Assembly: GCA_012959785.1 (NCBI GenBank)
Contig: DUCM01000009.1
Span: 90,035-154,034, forward strand
Direction of reading: 5' to 3'
From: Planctomycetota bacterium
GTDB lineage: Bacteria; Planctomycetota; UBA1135; GCA-002686595
Length of the DNA: 64,000 nt
Shown here: piece after piece, positions 1 through 8,711 of the stretch
Numbering within the stretch: position 1 is the stretch's first letter
How the letters are laid out: each line of letters starts with the position of its first letter
Made by a program: the position numbers and the translations under genes
Notes under the pieces: model-generated
The model's input: only the letters and a program-made list of their open reading frames with translations
The model's database searches: none
Told to the model about the DNA's origin: nothing

Positions 1-2074
1 GCGGGTTGGCCCCGCAGGTGATCGCAACGCCCCGAAAGGAGTCTTCGAGGGGCCGGATCACCGCCCCATCGCCGGGCGCCTCGCCCTTCACACCTACGAG
101 GGGCTTGAGCACGCTGGTGCCCTGGACCTCGTGGTCGTACTGGCGCACGATCCACTCGCGGCTGGAGATGTTGGGCCGCGCCAAGAGTTCCAGGAGCGTT
201 GCCCCTGGGTTTTCAGCGCGCGGTGCGCCGGGGTCCTCCCAGGCGGGCGGGCTCCAACTCGCCTGGCGCACGGGCCGCGGAGTTCCATCGTGGAGGAACT
301 CCATCTCGATGTCGCACATCTCCGCGCCTTCATAGTAGAGGCGCAGGTGGCCGGAGTCATCAAAGTGGCCGATGCAGGTCGCCTCCACATCCTCGGCTTC
401 GAAGACCGCGATGCAGGCGGAGAGATCTTCAGGCGGCACGGCCAACACCATGCGCTCCTGGGCTTCACTGATCCAAATTTCCTCGGGCGAGAGGCCCTGG
501 TATTTCAGGGGCACGAGTTCGAGGTCCACCCTGGCGCCGCATTCTGCGCCCATTTCGCCCACTGCCGAGGAGAGGCCGCCGGCGCCGCAGTCGGTGATGC
601 TGCGATAGAGTTTTTTGTCGCGAGCCGTGAGCAGGGCGTCGAGCACGCGCTTTTCCGTGACGGGGTCGCCGATCTGCACCGCCGCCGCCGAGACCATCTC
701 CGACTCCTCGTGCAATTCCAGCGAGGAAAAAGTCGCGCCATGGATACCGTCGCGGCCGGTGCGTCCGCCAACCACCAGGATCTTGTCGCCAGGTTGAACG
801 GATTTGGTCGCCGCCCAGCGCGGGATCAAGCCCACGGTACCGGCGTAGACCAAGGGGTTGCCCACGAATCCTTCGTCGAACCACACCCCGCCGTTGACCG
901 TGGGGATGCCCATGCGGTTGCCGTAGTCGCGCACGCCGGCGATCACGCCGCGCAGAATGCGCCTCGGGTGCATGCAGCCCGGCGGCAGGTCTTCGGGCGC
1001 CAGATCCGCCGGACCCACAAAGAAGGCGTCGGTGCCCGCGATGGGTTTGGCTCCCAGGCCCACCCCCAGGATGTCGCGGATGACCCCACCGATGCCCGTG
1101 CCGGCGCCACCATAGGGGTCGATGGCGCTGGGGTGGTTGTGGGTCTCGACCTTGAAGCAGATGTCCCAATCGCCGTCGAAAGCGATGATTCCCGCGTTGT
1201 CGTGAAAGACGCTGATGCACCAGTCGCGGTCGAGTTCATGGGTGGCGCTCTTGATCGTCTGCTTGAGCAGGTTGTCGATGCGCCGGCCATCCAACTCCAC
1301 GATGGCGGCGAAGGTCTTGTGCTTGCAGTGCTCGCTCCAGGTTTGCGCCAGGGTCTCCAATTCGCAGGCCGAAGGGTTGCGTCCCAGTCCCTGGAAGTGA
1401 CTTTGGATGGCCTGCATCTCGGCCAGGTTGAGGCTCAAGGCGCCGCGCTTCGAGATCTCCACGAGGGTGTTGTGGTCGGCGTCGAGCAGGTCCACCTGCA
1501 CTCGCTCAAAGGAAGCCTTGGGGTGGGACTCGCCGTAGCTGAGTCCCTCCCCGCCGATGGTGACCGATTCGATCGTGTCGTTGAAGAGCACTCGCGTGGC
1601 CAGACTGTTCAGGTCCTCGGCGCTCAGCGTGCCGTGCAGTTCCCAGGCCCGGAAAGTGGAGATTTCGAGGGCCAGCCCGGCGGGCGCCAGGCCGGCGCGG
1701 TCCAGGGCTTGTTGCACGGTGTCGGCCACAGGATCCATGACGCCGATTTTCCTGGCCACCAGAACCCGCGTGTCCGCGCAGGCCGGGGGGGCTTTGCCGG
1801 GGGCGATGATGCGCACTTCGTCGAGGAGCGGGTCGGCCAGGAGTTCACGCGTGATCTGCTCGAGGGCCTCGCGCTCTAAACTCGGTGGCAGGAGATAGCC
1901 GCGCCCCATGCGGGCGCTCTGCAGGCCCGCCAGGCCCAATTCGCGGGCGGCTGCCGTGAGGCTCTTGCCGTCGGGATCGTCGGCGGCCCGCTTGCGAAAA
2001 AGCTCGACGCGCCAGGCATTGGGGAGTGCGTGGATGGTGGCAGTCTCTTGCGGAATCGAGGCGGTGGTGCCCAT
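1..2074 (-). CDS. purL: Phosphoribosylformylglycinamidine synthase, PurS-fused PurL (partial, C-terminus off the left edge)
   Basis: This enzyme makes FGAM from FGAR, ATP and ammonia/glutamine in purine synthesis. The minus-strand frame is open from ATG at 2074 to the edge (about 691 codons). Residues about 20-92 and 95-160 are two tandem PurS-like modules (for example GRGYLLPPSLE, and ARKIGVMDPVADTVQQAL followed by FRAWELHG). The PurL core then follows with EHCKHKTF, the ATP/substrate motif KVETHNHPSAIDPYGGAGTG, a Gly-rich VNGGVWFDEGF and a DCGAGGLSSAVGEMG segment. In large PurL proteins the N-terminal region resembles a PurS dimer, so tandem PurS modules make structural sense. The C-terminus, including any glutaminase domain, cannot be seen. 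No clear Shine-Dalgarno sequence precedes the ATG. The opposite strand also has a long open frame here, but it matches nothing. Confidence 0.95.
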   Translation of the reverse strand, partial: MGTTASIPQETATIHALPNAWRVELFRKRAADDPDGKSLTAAARELGLAGLQSARMGRGYLLPPSLEREALEQITRELLADPLLDEVRIIAPGKAPPACADTRVLVARKIGVMDPVADTVQQALDRAGLAPAGLALEISTFRAWELHGTLSAEDLNSLATRVLFNDTIESVTIGGEGLSYGESHPKASFERVQVDLLDADHNTLVEISKRGALSLNLAEMQAIQSHFQGLGRNPSACELETLAQTWSEHCKHKTFAAIVELDGRRIDNLLKQTIKSATHELDRDWCISVFHDNAGIIAFDGDWDICFKVETHNHPSAIDPYGGAGTGIGGVIRDILGVGLGAKPIAGTDAFFVGPADLAPEDLPPGCMHPRRILRGVIAGVRDYGNRMGIPTVNGGVWFDEGFVGNPLVYAGTVGLIPRWAATKSVQPGDKILVVGGRTGRDGIHGATFSSLELHEESEMVSAAAVQIGDPVTEKRVLDALLTARDKKLYRSITDCGAGGLSSAVGEMGAECGARVDLELVPLKYQGLSPEEIWISEAQERMVLAVPPEDLSACIAVFEAEDVEATCIGHFDDSGHLRLYYEGAEMCDIEMEFLHDGTPRPVRQASWSPPAWEDPGAPRAENPGATLLELLARPNISSREWIVRQYDHEVQGTSVLKPLVGVKGEAPGDGAVIRPLEDSFRGVAITCGANP

Positions 2075-2297
2075 GAACTCTGAAGCGTGGTGTGAAGCGC
2101 GGTGAGGGTCTCTGGTCAAAGTCGTATGGCACCCATGATAGCGGCAGGCCGGGAGGGATTCAGCACTCCCTTGGGAGCTGATTGCGCCCGGGGATCAAGG
2201 CGGCTTTGAGGGGCTCATGGACCTCGGCGCTTGCGCCCGGGCTGCCGCTTGGGGACACTACGCCGCCCGAGGCCCGGCTCCCGCGCCCGGAGTGTCC

Positions 2298-3263
2298 ATG
2301 AACTTCGAATCCCGCATTCAAGAGCTCGAGTCCCAACTGACCGAGTTGCAGGAGCTCTCCAAGCGCACCCAACTCGACCTCGGAGACGAGATCGCGACCC
2401 TCGAGGCGCGACTGCAGAGCGCCATCGAGGCCACCTACTCGGGGCTCACGGCCTGGGAGCGGGTGGCCGTGGCCCGGCATCCCGAAAGGCCTGTGGCCTC
2501 GGACTATGTGGCCACGATCCTCGATGAGTTTTTGGAACTCCACGGCGACAAGGTCTTCGGCAACGACGAGGCCATGCTCACGGGCCTGGCGCGCATCGAG
2601 GACCAGCGTTTCATGCTCATCGCCCACCGCAAGGGCCGCAGCACCAAGGAGCGCCTGGCCTGCAACTTCGGCTGTGCCCACCCCGAGGGCTATCGCAAGG
2701 CCCTGCGCAAGATGAAGTTGGCCGCGAAACTGGGTCTACCCATTGTGACCATGATCAACACCCCCGGCGCCTACCCGGGTATTGGCGCCGAGGAGCGCGG
2801 CCAGGCCGCGGCCATCGCCGAGAACATCCTGGAGATGTTCTCCCTGCGCGTGCCGGTGCTGGTGATCGTGATCGGCGAAGGCGGCTCCGGCGGAGCCCTG
2901 GGCATCGGCGTCGGCGACCGCGTGCTGATGATGGAGTTCGCCTACTACTCGGTGATCAGTCCCGAGGGCTGCGCCGCGATCCTCTGGAAGGACGGCGCCC
3001 GCACCCCTGACGCCGCCGAGGCGCTCAAGCTGACCCCCGCGGACCTCACGGGTCTGGGGATCGTGGACGCTGTCATCCCCGAGCCTGTGGGTGGCGCCCA
3101 CCGGGACCGCGAGCGCAGTATGCAGACCGTGCGTGAGACGATTCTGCGCGAGCTGGCGGACCTCGAGGCTCGCAATACCGATGAACTCCTCGAGTCGCGT
3201 TGGCGAAAGTACCGCGACGCCGGCGAGATCGAGGGGCGCTTCCCCCGCGTTCCTGGGGTCTGA
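2298..3263 (+). CDS. accA: Acetyl-CoA carboxylase carboxyltransferase subunit alpha
   Basis: AccA (321 aa, normal length) is half of the carboxyltransferase that moves CO2 from biotin to acetyl-CoA, the first step of fatty-acid synthesis; it works in the cytoplasm with AccD. An N-terminal coiled-coil helix (about residues 1-40) leads into RPVASDY. The oxyanion-hole motifs are NTPGAYPGIGAEERG from residue 154 and GEGGSGGALGIG from residue 193. The frame extends upstream to 2217, but ATG 2298 gives the usual N-terminus (MNFESRIQELE). It is divergent from purL across about 220 bp and is followed by 266 bp carrying two copies of GGGGTCTGAGG. No accD is in the window. Confidence 0.96.
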   Translation: MNFESRIQELESQLTELQELSKRTQLDLGDEIATLEARLQSAIEATYSGLTAWERVAVARHPERPVASDYVATILDEFLELHGDKVFGNDEAMLTGLARIEDQRFMLIAHRKGRSTKERLACNFGCAHPEGYRKALRKMKLAAKLGLPIVTMINTPGAYPGIGAEERGQAAAIAENILEMFSLRVPVLVIVIGEGGSGGALGIGVGDRVLMMEFAYYSVISPEGCAAILWKDGARTPDAAEALKLTPADLTGLGIVDAVIPEPVGGAHRDRERSMQTVRETILRELADLEARNTDELLESRWRKYRDAGEIEGRFPRVPGV

Positions 3264-3529
3264 GGGCCCTCCCCGGGGTCTGAGGCCCCACGGAAGGGCG
3301 CCCGGGACGAGCAGACCCGGGAATACGGCGCTTTCGCTGCTCACATCTGGGCCACGGGCTCGTAGGCACTCTGCCAGGCTCTGGACTGCTGGCGCGGATC
3401 GGTCGAAACTCCTTCCCGCGACCCGTGGCGTTCCAGGTGCGGGCCCGCGGGCCTCGGCGCTAGAATGCGGGACCCAGGGCCAGAAGGTAGAGATCGCTGA
3501 AAAGCACCTCTGAAAAGAGCAGCACACCG

Positions 3530-4267
3530 ATGGATTCCAACCCCCAAAGCCCAAACCCCCAATTTCCCGAGCCCTCCAAGCCCGGGGCCCGGGACGGCGA
3601 ATCGGGCCGCGAGCAAGACCATCGCCTGGTGCGTCTGGCCAAGACTGGGGACGAGTTGGCCTTCGCCGAGTTGGTGCGCCGCCACGAGCGCGGGGCTTGG
3701 CGCGTGGCCCGACGCCTGGTTCCTTCCGATGAAGATGCCCGCGACCTGGTGCAGGACGCTTTCCTGCGGGTCTTCGTGAATCTCGAAGGCTTCGACTTCA
3801 AGTACGCCTTTAGTTCCTGGCTTCTGCGCATCGTCAACAACCTGGCCATCGACTCCCTGCGCAAGCGGCGAACAGCCTTCTCGATTTCCGGCGATGACGA
3901 GGACGATCCCGAGCCCGGCTTGATGGACCCCAAGGCGCTCTCGCCTTCGGCTGCCATGGAACAGACCGAAACCGCCGCCGAAGTGCAGGCTTGCCTGGAA
4001 ACCCTGGCGCCGCACTTCCAGTCGGCTTTGGTCCTGCGCGAACTCGAGGGACTGGGCTGCATGGAGATCGCCGAGATCGTCGATGCCACCCATGTCACCG
4101 TGCGTTGGCGCCTGCACCGTGGACGCAAGTTGTTTCAGGAGGAGTGGGAGCGGCGCGCTCGCATCAAGCAGACGCGCGCAGCAGAACCCGGAGGTGGCGC
4201 CAACAAGGACGCCGCGAGATTCGTAGACCCAGCCGAGCAAGGCCCCGAGCCAGAACCAAGAACATGA
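3530..4267 (+). CDS. ECF-type RNA polymerase sigma factor
   Basis: Sigma-70 family protein of 245 aa that directs RNA polymerase to a dedicated promoter set. Region 2 is seen at about residues 30-100, with DLVQDAFLR at 72-80 and the FSSWLLRIVNNLAIDSLRKR helix. An acidic linker (DDEDDPEPG) follows. Region 4 with its helix-turn-helix lies at about 175-205 (MEIAEIVDATHVTVRWRLHRG). The N-terminal 25 residues (Pro/Ser/Asn-rich) and the C-terminal tail past residue 210 are longer than in most ECF sigmas. The stop codon overlaps the ATG of the anti-sigma gene (ATGA), so the pair is translationally coupled and probably autoregulated. Confidence 0.9.
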   Translation: MDSNPQSPNPQFPEPSKPGARDGESGREQDHRLVRLAKTGDELAFAELVRRHERGAWRVARRLVPSDEDARDLVQDAFLRVFVNLEGFDFKYAFSSWLLRIVNNLAIDSLRKRRTAFSISGDDEDDPEPGLMDPKALSPSAAMEQTETAAEVQACLETLAPHFQSALVLRELEGLGCMEIAEIVDATHVTVRWRLHRGRKLFQEEWERRARIKQTRAAEPGGGANKDAARFVDPAEQGPEPEPRT

Positions 4268-4950
4268 AGAATCCAAGTTGTACCGAAGCCCAGGCCGAGC
4301 TGCCCCTGTTCGTGGGAGGCGACCTCGATAGCGAGGTTTCGAAGCGGGTGGAGCGCCATATCGAACATTGCGCTGATTGCCGCGACGGACTGGCCGCGGC
4401 CCGCACGGCGCACCGGGTGCTGCACGAGTACCTGGTCTCGCCGATTGTTGAGCTGCACCAACCAGAAATCTGGAGCGGCGTGCGCGCCGGGCTCCTGGAG
4501 CGCGGTTTGATTCGTTCCCCAGCCGGGACCTCCGCGCCCCAAGCGAGGGCCTCGTATCAGGGTCTTCAAACGCCAGCCACCGCCGGCCGTTTGTTGCGCC
4601 TGCTGCCCCTGGCCGCCGCCGCCGCCGCGGGCCTCTTTTACCTCGGCCTCCTGGCTGGCCGCAGCGGTCCCATGGCACCCGCATTTGACCCTTCCGGGGA
4701 TCCCGCCAACCAACTCCTGGTCCAGGATCCGCCCGGGCCTCGCGCGGGCTCCGACCTCGCCCGCGAAACTCTCCCCGGCGCCCTTCCCCTGGGGACCCTC
4801 GCGCCCCTGGCCAAGGGCCAGTTGCCCCTGGGACTCGAGGCAGAGCCTTGGCTGGGCGAAGCCCTGCCTCTACACCTGAGGCCCGGCGCCGGAGCTTCCG
4901 CCGCCGGCTTCCAGAGCCCCTACCCAAAGCGCGCCGATGGCGTGCGCTGA
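4264..4950 (+). CDS. Membrane-anchored zinc-finger anti-sigma factor
   Basis: This 228-aa protein should hold the preceding ECF sigma at the membrane until a signal arrives. It has the zinc anti-sigma motif H32-x3-C36-x2-C39 (HIEHCADC). A single hydrophobic segment follows at about residues 110-132 (LLPLAAAAAAGLFYLGLLAG), then an extracytoplasmic Pro/Leu/Gly-rich tail of about 95 residues. The start ATG 4264 overlaps the sigma stop. The tail has no catalytic motif that I recognise and may be the sensor or the target of a protease. The signal sensed cannot be told from sequence. Confidence 0.85.
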   Translation: MKNPSCTEAQAELPLFVGGDLDSEVSKRVERHIEHCADCRDGLAAARTAHRVLHEYLVSPIVELHQPEIWSGVRAGLLERGLIRSPAGTSAPQARASYQGLQTPATAGRLLRLLPLAAAAAAGLFYLGLLAGRSGPMAPAFDPSGDPANQLLVQDPPGPRAGSDLARETLPGALPLGTLAPLAKGQLPLGLEAEPWLGEALPLHLRPGAGASAAGFQSPYPKRADGVR

Positions 4951-4954
4951 TCCC

Positions 4955-6076
4955 ATGGATCGTCGTGTCTTTATCCTCTGTTTGCTGGCCGCTGTCAGCG
5001 CCTTCAGCTCCGCCGTCGGCGCTGCACCCCAGGACCTGGTGCGTGTGGACGGGGGCGGCGTTCAAGCAGCCCGCTGGCGCGCTCGCCTGGACCTCGTGGA
5101 CCTCAACGCCCGCGAACAGGTCTTCGGCGAACTCGTGGCCGCGGCGCGGCGCAGCGCTTCCCTGGTCATGACCTTGGAGCGCTGGGCCCTCGATTCAAGG
5201 AGCCCTGCCCTGGCCTGGACGGCGCGCCTGGCTCTGCGCGAACTCGATGCCTTGCAAGCGCCCACCCGCGGCCTACGCATCCGCTGGATCTCGAACTCCC
5301 CTCGTGCGCCCGGGCTGCAAACCAGCACGCCTCTTAGCACCGCGGGCCTGCGCCAACTCACGCCGCCCTACACCTCGCCCTTCGGCGAAGCACCCGCTCT
5401 GAGCCTGCTCATGCCCCGCGGCTTCGCCTTGCCAGAAGCTCGCGTGCGGGTCTCGGTGCGCCAGACCCACGCCCTCAGGGTGCAGGCCGAGGGCGTCAGC
5501 CTGACCGTCTCTCAACCCGATGGCAGCTGTCAAATCTACGCCGCGGGGAGCCTCGAGGAACTCCTCGCCGAGCACCCCGGTCTGGTCAGAAAGGTCCCGG
5601 GCCTCTGCGAGCTCGCCTGCCAAGGCGTGGGCGAGGGCCTCTTCTATCAATGGAACGACATCTCTGGCCTGGCCCCCTCCGCGGGGACCAAAAACCCAGG
5701 AGCCGACGCCCACTCGCCGGGGCACCTGGCGGCCGCGGAGCGCACCAGCCCCAGCTCGGCTCTCAGCGGCGGCTTGCAGGCCGTGAGCATCCTGGGCGTC
5801 CAGTGCACACCGGTCTCGGCCGAGGCCGGTCTCGCCGGGGGCCTCGGGCCCGGCGTGGGCCTGCGCATCGAGCGCCGCGTGCCGGGCACCGTGGCCGAGG
5901 CCCTGGGCCTCAGTCGCAATGACATCCTGGTGGAGGTCAACGGCCAGGCCCTGTGCGGCGTGCCCAGCCTCAGCCAGGCCTTGGCCCAGGTCAACCGAAG
6001 CGGAGCCATCGTGCTCAAGATCCTCGACCGCGCCGGCCTCGAGCGCACCCTGACCTGGATTCCCATCCGCCCCTAG
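4955..6076 (+). CDS. Exported PDZ-domain protein, third gene of the sigma/anti-sigma operon
   Basis: A protein of about 373 aa. ATG 4955 gives a textbook signal peptide (DRR, then a hydrophobic core LCLLAAVSAFSSAVGA); ATG 4937 would add six residues and overlap the anti-sigma gene. The middle has no family I recognise. The last 95 residues form a PDZ domain, with GVGLRIERRVPGTVAEALGL, then the core NDILVEVNGQAL and a SLSQALAQV helix. There is no serine-protease triad, so this is not a DegP/DegS protease. PDZ proteins often bind exposed C-termini of misfolded envelope proteins, so it may be part of the stress circuit controlled by this sigma factor (inference). Its TAG shares a CTAG palindrome with the stop of the convergent gene. 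Confidence 0.75.
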   Translation: MDRRVFILCLLAAVSAFSSAVGAAPQDLVRVDGGGVQAARWRARLDLVDLNAREQVFGELVAAARRSASLVMTLERWALDSRSPALAWTARLALRELDALQAPTRGLRIRWISNSPRAPGLQTSTPLSTAGLRQLTPPYTSPFGEAPALSLLMPRGFALPEARVRVSVRQTHALRVQAEGVSLTVSQPDGSCQIYAAGSLEELLAEHPGLVRKVPGLCELACQGVGEGLFYQWNDISGLAPSAGTKNPGADAHSPGHLAAAERTSPSSALSGGLQAVSILGVQCTPVSAEAGLAGGLGPGVGLRIERRVPGTVAEALGLSRNDILVEVNGQALCGVPSLSQALAQVNRSGAIVLKILDRAGLERTLTWIPIRP

Positions 6077-7101
6077 GAATCGCTCAGGCGGTTGCGGGCC
6101 AGGGCTGCCTCGCAGTCACTCTTGAGGCGGAAGGCGCGCTGCACATCGGGGGAATCGAAGTCCTCCTTGCAGATGCGCATGAAGGAGTCGATGGCAGAGA
6201 GGGCTTCTTCGTAACGCTCGAGCTTGACCAGCAATTGGGCCATCTGGCTGAAGCTCTCGGGGATCTCGGGATCGAAAGCGATGATGCTCTGGATGTGGGT
6301 CAGGGCCTCTTCGGGCCGCGAGAGCTGGTTGTTGAGGAGCGCCGCGGCTTGCAGGTGCACGGCCATCTCGAGGGCTTCGAGGCGGCGGATGTTTTGCCAC
6401 ATGCGCTGCTCTTCGTGCAGGGCGATGTTCGTGCGCTGGAGTTGTTTTTTCCAGAACTCGCGGTCGACGGCGGTGATGAGCACGATGGCCTGGCCCCAAG
6501 TCAGGGATTCCTCGAATTGGCCTTGCAGGCTGGTGATGCGCACCAGGCCATTGAGCACTTCGGTGTCGCTGGGGGCGAGCTCGAAGGCGCGTTGGTAGTT
6601 GCTCTGGGCTCTGGCCCAGGTGGAAGCCGCGTCTGCATTGAGTTCAAGAGCTCGCGCCACGGGATCAGGCGCCTCGGTGTAGCGCGTGCCCTGGCGCACA
6701 CCTACCGCAGCTTCCTGGAGGGCGATGCCCTTGCGCTCGAGTACTTCGCCCAGGGTCAGGGGTACGCGGAAGTCGCCTTCGTCGTCGAGAGTGCCAAGAA
6801 CTTGCTCGGCGCGCAGGATCGAACGCATGCGATCCTGCTTGAGCAGGGCTCGCGCCAGGTACAGACGCAGCACGAAGTTCTCCGGATCGAGGGTCAAGCC
6901 GCGCACAGCCTGGTCCTCGGCCCTGCCGAACTCGCCCATGTTCAGGTAGCCCGCGCACATCTCGGCGTGGACTTCGATCTGGCGTACGCGTTCCTCGGGG
7001 GTGGGGCCGGTGCTGGAGCAAGCGGCAGCGATGGCCAGGGCCAGGCAGGGGAGAACGAGGCTCTTGCGAAGAAGGGCCGGGATCGAGGGGAGTCGGCGCA
7101 T
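6073..7101 (-). CDS. TPR-type tetratricopeptide lipoprotein
   Basis: A 342-aa predicted lipoprotein. The signal peptide (MRRLPSIPALLRK, then LVLPCLALAIAAAC) ends at lipidated Cys28 followed by SSTG. The mature part is helical with TPR-like periodicity: GYLNMGEFGRAEDQAVRGLTL, ALELNADAASTWARAQSNYQ, NGLVRITSLQGQFEESL, and AQLLVKLERYEEALSAIDSF. TPR lipoproteins of this kind act as periplasmic scaffolds; the partner is unknown. ATG 7101 sits just downstream of rqcH on the same strand (17 bp gap). It converges on the PDZ gene with a 4-bp overlap. Confidence 0.8.
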   Translation of the reverse strand: MRRLPSIPALLRKSLVLPCLALAIAAACSSTGPTPEERVRQIEVHAEMCAGYLNMGEFGRAEDQAVRGLTLDPENFVLRLYLARALLKQDRMRSILRAEQVLGTLDDEGDFRVPLTLGEVLERKGIALQEAAVGVRQGTRYTEAPDPVARALELNADAASTWARAQSNYQRAFELAPSDTEVLNGLVRITSLQGQFEESLTWGQAIVLITAVDREFWKKQLQRTNIALHEEQRMWQNIRRLEALEMAVHLQAAALLNNQLSRPEEALTHIQSIIAFDPEIPESFSQMAQLLVKLERYEEALSAIDSFMRICKEDFDSPDVQRAFRLKSDCEAALARNRLSDS

Positions 7102-7118
7102 GTGGAGTGGGATGGGGG

Positions 7119-8711
7119 CTAGGAACTCTTGCCAGGCCGGACTAACCGCGCCAGTCGATCGGGTTGCACTCGCAATTCGATCCGCTTGCCTCCCGAGAGG
7201 GTAACCAGACCGGCCTTGGCGCCCCGGGGTTTGTGGACGAGTTTTCGCAGAGCTACATGGATCGAGCCGCCACGGGCCCCCCTGAGGGGGGAAAAGTGCA
7301 GGGCGAGGTGCAGCGCATCGAGCAGATCCTCGGGGTCGGGCTCGCCCCGGCTGCCGCCCATGCAGAGCACCACATGGCTGCCCGGAGCGTCGGCGGTGTG
7401 CAACCAGAGGTCGGTGCCGCGGGCGTGTTTGAAGGTCAGGGCGTCGTTGTCCTTGGCACTTCTGCCCACGCGAATTTGTGCTCCTGCCGCGCCTTGGAAT
7501 GTCAGGTAGGGCAGGCGCGGGGCGGGGGTCTTGCGCTTGCGCGGATCGCCCTCCTGGAGCGCATCGAAGAGCCCGCGCTCCACGGCTTCGTTGTCCAGAT
7601 CCGTCAAGTTTGCATCGGCTTTTTCGGCCCGCTGCCAGAACTCCTCGAGTTCGGCGATGCGCGAGCGGGCGCGGTCGAGTTCGGCGGGCAACTTCTCCGC
7701 CGAGCGTTGGAGCTTCTTGTAGCGCTCGAACAGGCGCTCGATGTTCTCCTTTGGACTGCGCCGGGGATCGAGGCTGATACGCCGTAGGGGCGTGCCTTCG
7801 GCGTACCAATCGGAGAGTTCGATGAACTCCGCGCCCCGTTGCAAGGCCTGGCGATTGGCGCTCAAGAGTTCGCCATCGAGGCGCACGCGCTCGGCATCGG
7901 CGGTGGCTTCGAGACGCCGTTCCAGGCCCCGCAGGTTCGAACGGGCCTTGGAGAGCTTTCGGGTGTAGCGCTTCTTGAAGCGCTTTTTGAGTTCGGCGGC
8001 ATCGCGCTCGGCGGCATCGGCACCGAGTTCGCACTCCACCCGCCAGGAGAGCGGTGCGCGCTGGGGATGACCGGCGCGGACGGCGGGCGGGGGATCCTTT
8101 GGCTCGGGGAATTCGTCTTCCAGGGCGGGCTGCTGGCCGGGGCGCGCAGCCAGGCCCGGCGGCGGCGCCCAGGGCGCGCCGAGGCGCAGGCGCGAGGTGG
8201 CTTGCTGCTTGGGCGCTGGGACCAGGACATCTAGAACTTCATCGCTGCGGCCCAGGAGCACCAGATTGGCGTGCCTGCCGGTGAGTTCCGCCAGCAAGCC
8301 CCGGCGACCACCGGCGGGGGTCTCACGGAACTCGAGCAGCATCACGCGATCGCCGCGCACCTGTTGGATGCGTGCCAGCCGCGCCCCGACGAGTTCCAGG
8401 GCGAGCCTCTGGAAAAAGGGCCCGGTGGGGCCTCGAGCCGATTTCTGGCGGCCTTGTTGCAGGTGCACTCTCGGCCCATCGCCGGCCACCGAGAGCCGCA
8501 GACGAAAAACCGCCGGGCCGTCCCTTGGACCGTCCTCGGGCTCGAGGATCAGGAGCAGATCTCGCGGCGGCAGAGGTTCGACTTCCCGCAGGCGTGTGCC
8601 CTCCAGGAGTGGCGCGAGCTCTTCCACGAGTTCGCCAATCTGACGGGCGTTGAGGCTCAGGAGAGCTCTTCTTCGATGTTGTAGCTCCAACCGAGGTCGA
8701 CCGGTTCCCAA
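7119..8711 (-). CDS. rqcH: RqcH/NFACT family ribosome quality-control protein
   Basis: RqcH (Rqc2/NEMF homologue) binds stalled 50S subunits and recruits tRNA-Ala to add C-terminal Ala tails that target nascent chains for degradation. The order is NFACT-N (about residues 18-170, with the conserved Asp-Arg pair in VRGDRVMLLEF), a long charged coiled coil (about 240-385, KKRFKKRYTRKLSKARSNL and RLFERYKKLQRSAEK), and NFACT-R (about 405-500, IRVGRSAKDNDALTF, DLWLHTADAPGSHVVL). The start is uncertain. ATG 8711 lies 55 bp inside ndk, a TTG lies at 8690, and homology begins near LLSLNARQIGELVEEL, where only a CTG is available. Length is normal at 510-530 aa. Confidence 0.9.
   Translation of the reverse strand: MGTGRPRLELQHRRRALLSLNARQIGELVEELAPLLEGTRLREVEPLPPRDLLLILEPEDGPRDGPAVFRLRLSVAGDGPRVHLQQGRQKSARGPTGPFFQRLALELVGARLARIQQVRGDRVMLLEFRETPAGGRRGLLAELTGRHANLVLLGRSDEVLDVLVPAPKQQATSRLRLGAPWAPPPGLAARPGQQPALEDEFPEPKDPPPAVRAGHPQRAPLSWRVECELGADAAERDAAELKKRFKKRYTRKLSKARSNLRGLERRLEATADAERVRLDGELLSANRQALQRGAEFIELSDWYAEGTPLRRISLDPRRSPKENIERLFERYKKLQRSAEKLPAELDRARSRIAELEEFWQRAEKADANLTDLDNEAVERGLFDALQEGDPRKRKTPAPRLPYLTFQGAAGAQIRVGRSAKDNDALTFKHARGTDLWLHTADAPGSHVVLCMGGSRGEPDPEDLLDALHLALHFSPLRGARGGSIHVALRKLVHKPRGAKAGLVTLSGGKRIELRVQPDRLARLVRPGKSS

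Noticed and set aside
131..1879. A 582-codon open frame on the plus strand
   Set aside because: It is antisense to purL and is a composition-driven shadow; the minus frame carries all PurL motifs.
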